Assembly: GCA_024741835.1 (NCBI GenBank)
Contig: JAENRP010000131.1
Location: forward strand, 1-30,558
Direction: 5' to 3'
Source: Diplocarpon mali
Taxonomy: Eukaryota; Ascomycota; Leotiomycetes; Helotiales; Drepanopezizaceae
Length of the DNA stretch: 30,558 bases
Shown piece after piece: positions 12,786-19,793 of this stretch; positions within the stretch are counted from its first letter, which is position 1; the number at the start of each line of letters is the position of its first letter. Position numbers and translations under genes: made by a program. The notes beneath the pieces are model-generated. The model was not told the DNA's origin and did no database searches. It saw only the letters and a program-made list of their open reading frames with translations.

Positions 12786-12829
12786 TTGGAATATACAAGG
12801 ATTGGCTTATGTAATCGTACCTTGTATAT
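12786..12829 (+). repeat. Possible LTR edge with 10-bp inverted repeat
   Basis: The segment starts TGTTGGAATA, a common opening of copia-type LTRs. It contains ATATACAAGG (12791-12800) and its exact reverse complement CCTTGTATAT (12820-12829), running into a TATATATAC promoter-like stretch. I could not find a matching LTR end, a second LTR or a target-site duplication, so a solo LTR remnant is only a suggestion. The inverted repeat itself is certain. Confidence 0.3.
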
Positions 12830-13421
12830 ATACTCCTGCAGCTCCATAGTTTTCAGAAGTCCTCAGTTCTAGATTTTTTCAGAAAGCGACGAGAAACCAA
12901 CCTCGCCTCTTGATGGACAGACCAGCCTGCTTCTACTCTCAAGCCGCAGCAAGCCATGCTCCTATCATCCTCGGACGTCTGACCTCCAACCTCTTTGACT
13001 ACCGAGAAGCGCAACTGACGATCACATACAGCTCTCACTCCAAGGCGTGCAGAGATGATCTGCCGCGACCGGGACAGCTGGGAGCACTTGGTTTCCGAAT
13101 CCCCAGACTATGATACAGCAGATCTCTCCTGCCTCTTGTTTTCTTCGTGTCGAATCTTTCTCCTTGCAAACCGACTCCCGCGCTCGGAGAAGAGTGAAAA
13201 GCAGTCGCTGCTCGGGTGCTCTCGCCTCGTTTCATGAGTCTCGAGAGCTACGACTTGCAAAGCACTCCGGCCCCTTTGTCCACGCCGGACAATCGAGACC
13301 CACAAGCTCCCGTCGGCCGTATCCATCCTCGCCGGACCCAGCAGAGACCCAGCAGAGACCCAGCAGAGCACGCTCGTGCGGATCGATGTCCCGCCATGTC
13401 CTCCCTCCCATCCACCCCCCA

Positions 13422-13453
<32 letters not shown>

Positions 13454-13767
13454 TTCTTCTTCCTCTCAACACGCACGCGCCTCACTTCTCTACGCAGCAA
13501 TTTCCTAGCACCCACACACGTATCAAAGCACCTGTATCCTCCGCGCTGCACCCTGCTAGGCATATACGCCTTTCCTATCTCACCTCACCTCACCCCTCAC
13601 CCCTCGCATTTCAGGACAGAAAATAGTTTCGCGACAATACTGCATCTCAATTTACCCGTCACTTGAGATTTTTCGGCATAGGTACTAGATACTAAAAGGT
13701 AAACTCTTTTCCATTTCCCAACATCTAGCCATTTTCTCTTCTCTCTTCTGCACCCCCCCTTACCCCC

Positions 13768-15749
13768 CTATAACCTCGCATTCCACGCAGCGCGATCACT
13801 ACTCTCCAACGGCTTCCCCCTACCGTCCCACCAGAGCGGGCAGAGCTGGAACCACTTCTCGCGGCTCACAACGCTATGCACACTCCTCTTGTGGCCCAGG
13901 TCCACGTACTGCCCAATGGTTAGGCCCTGGGCGTTCTCGTAGCTCAGGATCGTGCCGCCGGTGGCCTTGGGCTCGCCCACCGCGTGCAGCGTGCGTGCGT
14001 CGTCCAGGAAGCAGAAGTGGATGCATGAGCTGTACCACGCATTCACACGCTGCGCCCCTCGGAAGGAGGCGTCGCCGACGAGGGAGTGCCGCCCACGGTC
14101 GTAGGCGTGCGAGGCGTAGTGCGCACCATAGTGGTCTTCCTGCAGTGGGTGTTGGCTGGATGCGGATGGGCATGGGTGTGGATACCTCGCACGAGGCCAA
14201 GACACAAGGAAATCGAGGTGATCAGTAAGGGAAGAAGGGTGGTATGTGGAAAAGAGAGTTGTAAGAAAGTAGAGCAAATAAGAGGGTATATTAGAGAGAG
14301 TATATAAGAGAGAGTATATAAGAGAGTACATAAGAGAGTATATGAGAGAGTATATAAGAGAGTATATAAGAGAGTATATAAGAGAGTATATTAGAGAGAT
14401 TTTATCAAAGAGAGTTTATCAAACAGAGTATATAAAAGAGGGTATATCAAAAAAAAAGTTACTACCAGCGAGAGAGAAGGTACTTGATCAACAGAAGGCA
14501 AGGCAAGACCAAAAGAAAAGAGGGATCATACCGCCGCCCAGTAAATCTCGAAATACGCGAACCGCGTGTCCTCGAACCTCCCAAACAGCGTGAGCACGTG
14601 CGGATCCCCGGCCAGCCTCCGCAGGTACGCGCGATGCTCGTCCAGCGTGCCAGTCTCGTTCCAGCCGGCGGCGACGCGCGGGTCGTTCTGCCACTTGTGA
14701 AAGAGGGCCAGATGCGCGGCAGACGTGAAGTCCACGGCCTCGAGCGAGAAGTGCTCCGAGAGCTCTGGGATGAAGCGGCTGTACACGATGCTGCCGGGCG
14801 CGGGTTTGGGCCGGCGGGTGGGGTGCCGCGCGTAGACGGCCTCGTGGGGGAATTTCATTGTGAGGGTCGTGAGGGAGGGGTAGAGGGGGTACCTGGTGAA
14901 TGTCGGCTTCTTCTCTCTCTTTTCGGTCTTTGGCTGGGGGACTGAGAGCGGATTGGGAGGGGAGATGGGAGAGGAGAAAGTTGGGTACAACGACTAGACA
15001 AGCAAACGTGACGTAAACAGACCACAGAAACGAGAAGAGAACAAATCATACCGATCGCTCCCCTTCCGCAACCCTTGGTGCGTCGAGGCATCGGCAACCC
15101 AGATCCCCCGGGCGCCCACCGGACTCCCCGCGCCCTGCCAGAAGGCACTCCTCGTGACCAGCACCTCGTCGGCCTCCTCCTCGTCCTCTTTTCCGCTCAG
15201 ATGCCACGGCTTTGGATGCCCAATCGCCAAGCCGGTAGCCAACAACTCCCTCTCCACCACCTCTCTCCCCTCCCCTTCCAGTGAGAGCCGGAAATACTCG
15301 AGCGAGGGGTGGGCGAGGTAGATGGCGTGTATCACGTTCCAGATTGCCGCTAGCGATGGTGTTGTCGCGGTTGCTGCTGCTGAAGATGGAGCGGACGAGG
15401 GGGAAAGAGAAGGAGAGGAGGGGCGGGAGTTGAAAGTGGAAGAGGAAGAGGAAGATGGCCACTGAAAGGTCGTGCCAGGTGAGCGTGCGGCGCGCGCCCA
15501 GAGACTGTTGTCTGTACTCGGGGGCGAGGAGGCAGAAGAGGGGGATGTGAGGGGGGACCAGGTGAGGGAGGGATCGTGGAAGGGTTCGGGGAGAGAGGGT
15601 GCAGAGTCGGGGTGGGAGACGAGGGAGAGGGAGTGGATGTGGGTTGGGTATGTTTTGGTATCGGTATTGGTGGTGGTGAGGACGTGGTAGGTTGTGAGGT
15701 ATGGGTGGGGGAGTTTGATGGTAGGGTATTTATGTGGCGATGTCGCCAT
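13768..15749 (-). CDS. sidF: Siderophore N-acyltransferase (SidF-like, hydroxyornithine anhydromevalonyl transferase)
   Basis: SidF moves the anhydromevalonyl group from CoA to N5-hydroxyornithine, giving the monomer of fusarinine siderophores. Exons inferred: 15749-15052, 14892-14532 and 14139-13768, about 476 aa. Intron 1 is 159 nt (14893-15051). The nearer acceptor at 14942 breaks the frame, so the CACCAG acceptor was chosen. Intron 2 is 392 nt (14140-14531) and contains a minisatellite. The N-terminal roughly 230 residues are Ser/Pro-rich and divergent. Residues about 266-440 are an IucB/GNAT-type acyltransferase domain: [29 protein letters not shown], then [25 protein letters not shown] and LGHKRSVHS. 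The last three residues are ARL, which fits the PTS1 consensus [SAC][KRH][LM]. Peroxisomal SidF is known in Aspergillus. Gene pairing with sidH and sidD supports SidF over the related acetylase SidL. Substrate choice is inferred from context. Confidence 0.88.
14281..14450. repeat. Minisatellite in sidF intron 2 (12-bp AGAGAGTATATA units)
   Basis: Roughly 12-14 imperfect units of AGAGAGTATATA and variants fill most of the middle of the long sidF intron. Read on the plus strand they give a spurious Glu-Tyr-Ile-Arg repeat. The block explains much of why this intron is 392 nt when most introns in the window are about 50 nt. Confidence 0.85.
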
Positions 15750-15958
15750 CTTGGGGATGAGGAGGGGAGGACGTCGGTATGAATGTACAAGGGTAAGGAT
15801 CAGGTGTCAAGGGTAGAGAGGAAGCTGAAGTCGAGGATAAGATGAATTGAGATGAAGAACTGAGATGAATTGAGATGGGATAGGATAGGAGGGATGGTTG
15901 GCGACGACGTTAAAAATTGAAGATGAAGTCAGATGATACTGGGACGACGCAGGAAAGA

Positions 15959-15967
15959 ATCAGATAA
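15959..15967 (+). promoter_or_regulatory. Putative iron-responsive GATA-factor site, ATCAGATAA
   Basis: An exact match to ATCWGATAA, the site recognised by fungal iron-responsive GATA repressors (SreA, SRE, Fep1 type). It lies 210 bp upstream of the sidF start codon. Confidence 0.6.
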
Positions 15968-16080
15968 GATGGGATTTCGGAGAAAAGACAAGCGAGAACG
16001 AATAGCCAGTTGCCGGAGATGCAGACCCCTTGAAAGCCCCGCCTGGGCGGAGATCCGAGGAAAGCCCGGCTCCGGATCGG

Positions 16081-16089
16081 ATCTGATAA
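16081..16089 (+). promoter_or_regulatory. Putative iron-responsive GATA-factor site, ATCTGATAA
   Basis: An exact match to ATCWGATAA, 332 bp upstream of the sidF start and about 810 bp upstream of sidH. With the site at 15959 it forms a same-orientation pair in the shared promoter. Confidence 0.6.
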
Positions 16090-16366
16090 GGAGAGATGTG
16101 GGCCGAGCAAGGAAGAGGACCTTGACCACCTGAGCTGGGTAGGTGAGAAGGTAGAAGGGCCGAAAGGGAAAAGGGGAGGGGGAAGCGAGTCGGTAGACGT
16201 ATGGGGACGTTTAGACGAGAGAACCTGACTTGGCTCTCGGATTTATATGAGAAGTCAAGTTGGTATGATGGGATGGTCGGGGTGGAGGTGGAATGGAGGT
16301 GGAGTATATGAGATGTAGAGGATTAGGATAGAGGATATGGGATATAGAAGATATAAAGGACATAGA

Positions 16367-16622
16367 GGATATACAGGATATACAGGATATACAGGATATA
16401 CAGGATATACAGGATATACAGGATATACAGGATATACAGGATATACAGGATATACAGGATATACAGGATATACAGGATATACAGGATATACAGGATATAC
16501 AGGATATACAGGATATACAGGATATACAGGATATACAGGATATACAGGATATACAGGATATACAGGATATACAGGATATACAGGATATACAGGATATACA
16601 GGATATAGAGGATATAGAGGAT
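16367..16622. repeat. 9-bp minisatellite (TACAGGATA)n in the sidF/sidH promoter
   Basis: About 27 nearly perfect head-to-tail copies of TACAGGATA, with a few GATATAGAG variants at the edges (from about 16320 and to about 16630). Because the unit is a multiple of three it leaves long open frames with repeats such as VYP, ILY and GYT; these are artefacts of the repeat and not proteins. The array ends about 280 bp before the sidH ATG. Confidence 0.95.
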
Positions 16623-16901
16623 ATAGATAGAGGTTATATAATATATTAGATATATAAGACAAGAAAGAAAGCATGGGAGGGGTGCAGAGGGAGGGGTGGA
16701 GAGGGAGGGGTAGAGATAAAAGGTTGAAAAAAAAGAGCCGTGGCACCTCTCTCGTTCCTTTGACCGCACCGCCCATTCCCCCTTCCACTCGACCTCTCGT
16801 CAAGCGTGTCTCTTGATATCACAACCTCCCATTTCCCTCGCCGTCGCCCACCGCTGATTCCTCCCCTCCCCTCCCCCCCGGCCCTCACGCGCAGCTTCAG
16901 A

Positions 16902-18186
16902 ATGCCCCCTCACTTCCGCATCACTACCCCCTCCCCCCAAACGCTCCTCGTGACGCTCACCCGCCCCGGCAAGCTCAACTGCATCGACACGAGCACGAGC
17001 CGGGCCATCGCCGCCGCCTGGCAGCGCCTGGACGACGACCCGTCGCTGTGCGTGGGCGTGATCACCGGCGAGGGGAGGGCCTTTTGCGCCGGGGCCGACC
17101 TGCTGGGTGCGTATCCAATGCTCCGGGCTCGCTCGATTGTCTCGTCGCTTGTCGTTTCTCTCTCTCTTGTCCCATTGATTCATTGATTCATTTTCCCATT
17201 CGTTCGTTCGTTCGTTCGTTCATTCTCTCTTTCTTCCTCTCGAAATCTTCACAGCTGGGGTAGCGCGTGGCTTTGGGATTACCTAGCCGTGTGCTTCGAT
17301 CAGGTGGAGAGGCATCTAATCTGATGATCTGATCTTATCTGATACAGTCAGTGCGGCATCACAAAATCCTTGTCCTTGGTGGCCTCTCTTGGCTTTTGCC
17401 CTTCTTCCTCGTACACGTTGCCTTGATCTCTGGGCCTGATGAAAGCTGAAGCTGTTGCTTCGTGCCCACCTCTGCCCACCTGTCATCTCCTACTATGTCC
17501 TACCTGTGGGAGCCGAGCTGTTACCTCCTTTCCTCCCTCGCTCAGCCCTCACCCACCCACCGACTCACCACTAACCCACCCCAGAATGGAACACCATGAA
17601 CCTCACCGGCACCATCAACCCCATGACCGCCCCGGGCCTGGCCGGACTCCCCCGCCGCGCCGGCAAGAAACCCATCATCGCCGCGGTCAACGGCCTCTGT
17701 ATGGGTGGCGGTCTCGAGATGATCGCCAACTGCGACATGGTGCTCGCCTCCCCGTCGGCCCTCTTCGCCCTGCCCGAAGCCCGACGCGGCATCGTGCCGG
17801 TCGCGGGCTGCCTGCCTCGTCTCGTGCGCACCCTCGGCCTGCAGCGCACCTCGCAGCTGGTGTTGACGGGCCGCAGCGTCGACGCCCACACGCTCGAGCG
17901 CTGGGGCCTGGTGAACCGGGTCGTGGCCCCCGGGCAAGACGTCGTGCGGGAGGCGCTGGGCGTCGCGGCGATGATGTGTGAGAACAGCCCCGACGCGCTG
18001 ATCGTGGGCCGGAGGGGCGTGAGGTTGGCGTGGGAGGCGGGCGGCGTGGAGGAACAGGTCGCGGGCTTGCTGGCCGAGGGGGAGCAGAGGGGGTACGAGG
18101 TGCTGGTGCAGGGGGCGAACTTCCGCGAGGGCATTCGGGCGTTTAACGAGAAGCGGGCGCCGAGGTGGGTGGATTCGAAGTTGTGA
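16902..18186 (+). CDS. sidH: Enoyl-CoA hydratase/isomerase family, mevalonyl-CoA hydratase SidH
   Basis: SidH dehydrates mevalonyl-CoA to anhydromevalonyl-CoA, the acyl donor for SidF. Exons 16902-17106 and 17585-18186 are joined across a 478-nt intron (GTGCGT..CCCCAG, branch CACTAAC), giving 268 aa, about the length of the Aspergillus enzyme. The join restores the crotonase motif FCAGADLLEWNTMN. Oxyanion-hole and catalytic features are intact: NGLCMGGGLEM with Glu113, and FALPEARRGIVP with Glu133, twenty residues apart as for the two glutamates of classical enoyl-CoA hydratase. The final residues 266-268 are SKL, a canonical PTS1 for peroxisomal import. The start at 16902 is preferred; an in-frame ATG at 16806 would add an Arg/Pro-rich stretch. 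On family features alone it could be another peroxisomal enoyl-CoA hydratase. The position between sidF and the NRPS makes SidH the best call. Confidence 0.88.
17335..17343 (-). promoter_or_regulatory. Putative iron-responsive GATA-factor site inside the sidH intron
   Basis: TTATCTGAT on the plus strand is ATCAGATAA on the minus strand, an exact ATCWGATAA match. It lies in the middle of the 478-nt sidH intron, beside further TCTGAT/GATCTGAT half-sites at 17318-17333. An intronic position for such a site is unusual. Confidence 0.5.
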
Positions 18187-18504
18187 CGGGGTGGAGGAGT
18201 GGGACGGGGGACGGGGGTGGAGTGGGGTGGAGCGGAGTGGAGCGGAGCGGAGTGGGGTGGAGAGGACTGGCGCTAGTTGTCAACGCAACCCTCGACCCGA
18301 TTCACGGTCAACGTGCCAGAAAGCCTCCCCTCCCATCCAGGTTGACGCACGAAGTGGCACGAAGTGGCACGAAGTGGGCAAGTCGACCCGTCCCCGTCTC
18401 GATCTCCGTGGTCGGAGTGGTGCGGGGTAAGAGATGACGTAACGTGGCGTAGTCATCTAGTCCGGTCTGGTCTGATCTGATCTGATTAGATGGGGAAGCA
18501 GCTC

Positions 18505-18513
18505 ATCTGATAA
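18505..18513 (+). promoter_or_regulatory. Putative iron-responsive GATA-factor site, ATCTGATAA
   Basis: An exact ATCWGATAA match about 1.29 kb upstream of the sidD start codon, 23 bp before a CCAAT box at 18536-18540. CCAAT boxes are bound by the CBC complex, which acts with HapX in iron control, but the spaced HapX half-site is not clearly present. Confidence 0.55.
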
Positions 18514-18627
18514 GATAGCCGGCTGCCCCCCCCATCCAATCAGATGGACCCGGTACAATCCAGAACGGGAACGATCTCTCGTACCCAGACCTCGGCCCAG
18601 ACAAGACCGGGCCGCTCGAGCGTCATC

Positions 18628-18636
18628 TTATCAGAT
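18628..18636 (-). promoter_or_regulatory. Putative iron-responsive GATA-factor site, inverted
   Basis: TTATCAGAT on the plus strand is ATCTGATAA on the minus strand, an exact ATCWGATAA match in the opposite orientation to the site at 18505. It lies about 1.16 kb upstream of the sidD start. Confidence 0.55.
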
Positions 18637-18737
18637 GGAGAGGTGTCGATCAGAGAAGCGGAAGAGGAAGACGAATCGAACCTTTCTCTTGCCAGATGGG
18701 GCAGCGGGTCGGGATCGGGTTTGGATGTTGTTTTAGT

Positions 18738-18835
18738 GTATATATGTTTTAATGTATATATGTTTTAATGTATACATATACACACACACACATATATATA
18801 CATATACATGAACATTTATACACATATACACACAT
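18738..18835. repeat. TA/CA-rich microsatellite block
   Basis: Two to three copies of a 16-bp unit TGTATATATGTTTTAA are followed by alternating CA and TATA dinucleotide runs up to about 18835. Confidence 0.8.
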
Positions 18836-18902
18836 GTACTCTGTGCAAGGCACCTTGTATTCAAACATATGCAAATATATATCTCTCCTCATACATCTAT
18901 CT

Positions 18903-18993
18903 CATACATACATCTCATACATACATCTCATACATACATCTCATACATACATCTCATACATACATCTCATACATACATCTCATACATACATCT
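18903..18993. repeat. 13-bp tandem repeat, seven copies
   Basis: Seven exact copies of CATACATACATCT in a row. The open frames over it encode only Tyr/Ile/His/Ser repeats. Confidence 0.95.
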
Positions 18994-19176
18994 CCCCATC
19001 CCCACACTAGCAATTCAACATACCAACATCCTTACGTAAGGCGTACCAACTACCTTGCCCACCCAAGCAAACACCACAAACCCTCCACCCCACCATCCCA
19101 ATCCCCGTCTTTTATTGCGCCACATCGCCATCTACCATATGATACCATCTTATACTATTTGGTACTTTTTTGTACT

Positions 19177-19233
19177 ATTACACCACTCATACATTACGAT
19201 GCTCTATAACACATTACACCACTCATACATTAC
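19177..19233. repeat. Duplicated 21-bp segment, 36-bp period
   Basis: A 21-bp segment beginning ATTACACCACTCATAC occurs at 19177-19197 and again, identical, at 19213-19233. A partly similar CTCTAT tail follows each copy. It lies about 560 bp upstream of the sidD start. Confidence 0.75.
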
Positions 19234-19793
19234 CATACTCTATCATACTGTATCAGATCATATCGTCATTCACATCCATATCCACACCCACACCACCATC
19301 ACCTTGTCGGAATATCCCCCCCCCCCCCAAAGTCCTAGCCACGGTCCTAGTCTTCGAGAGGAAGTTCCCTTCCCATCTTCCCATCCTGGTGCCAGCTTCC
19401 GAGTCGCTTCCAGTCCCACCCGAGGCGTGAGGCATACCCGGCATTCGATCACAGGACAATGCGGACGGTGAGGGGTCATACCTGGCTTGGTGATTGGCGC
19501 GAGCGTGGGCTTGTCCTTTCGCGCACCTTGGTGGCATACCTTACAAAGAGGCAGGTAGCTAGCTAGCTGCTGCTGCTGTCTCTCGAGCTGTCCACTTGTT
19601 GTTGCGACATCCAAGATAACATCCGACACATCATCTGGTGCAGACATCCATCCCGCCTTCTTGCACCCGACGTCTTCTTTCTCGCATGTCGCAACTCGCA
19701 TCCCACATCCCGCATCTAGAATCCCCAAGCTTGAAGGTCGAACCAAGATCAACCCCCCCCCCATCTAAATCCAGGCCTCACAGAGCTGCTACG

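Larger units (their letters stand above)
11395..13767. other. Gene-poor intergenic region between ceg1 and sidF
   Basis: This is 2.4 kb without a supported gene. It contains a possible LINE relic (about 11552-11803), a perfect inverted repeat (11889-11914), a possible LTR edge with an inverted repeat (12786-12829), and a (CTT/CCT)-rich pyrimidine tract at about 13420-13470. That tract creates a spurious Lys/Arg-rich open frame on the minus strand. The part nearest 13767 should hold the sidF 3' UTR; ceg1's promoter lies at the 11395 end. Confidence 0.5.
15750..16901. promoter_or_regulatory. Divergent sidF/sidH promoter region
   Basis: This 1.15-kb segment lies between the start codons of the divergent genes sidF and sidH and must hold both promoters. 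It carries two exact ATCWGATAA sites, at 15959 and 16081, on the sidF side, and a long 9-bp minisatellite on the sidH side. A pyrimidine-rich stretch (16750-16890) precedes the sidH ATG. Shared control of the two genes is inferred, not shown. Confidence 0.65.
18187..19793. other. sidH-sidD spacer with repeat arrays and GATA sites
   Basis: This 1.6-kb spacer separates two same-strand genes and should contain the sidH terminator and the sidD promoter. It begins with a G/A-rich GGAGTGG-type tract (about 18187-18270) and three 10-bp units GCACGAAGTG (18347-18376). Two exact ATCWGATAA sites and a CCAAT box (18536-18540) follow. Several A/T-rich arrays come next, then a C run at about 19316-19328. 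No open frame here looks like a protein. Confidence 0.6.

Noticed and set aside
13108..13563. Minus-strand frame with a KKKKRRKKRKKRK stretch, resembling a nuclear localisation signal
   Set aside because: The basic run comes from a (CTT/CCT)n pyrimidine tract at about 13420-13470; the rest has no domain character and frames on the other strand are equally open.
14893..15051. Nearer splice acceptor (CTCAG at 14942) for sidF intron 1
   Set aside because: It leaves exon 2 in the wrong frame. Only the CACCAG acceptor at 14893 joins the N-terminal exon to the acyltransferase frame.
16255..16803. Long open frames with Val-Tyr-Pro, Ile-Leu-Tyr or Gly-Tyr-Thr repeats on both strands
   Set aside because: They are produced by a 9-bp tandem repeat whose unit is a multiple of three, so three or more frames stay open. 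There is no unique coding sequence or signal peptide.
18536..18558. CBC/HapX composite site (CCAAT plus spaced half-site) near the GATA sites
   Set aside because: The CCAAT box is real, but the bases twelve positions later are GTA, which do not fit the RWT half-site, so only the CCAAT box is recorded.
19638..19793. Earlier in-frame ATG for the synthetase at 19638
   Set aside because: It would add 52 residues rich in Ser, Pro and Arg with no family resemblance; the ATG at 19794 gives a length close to known SidD.
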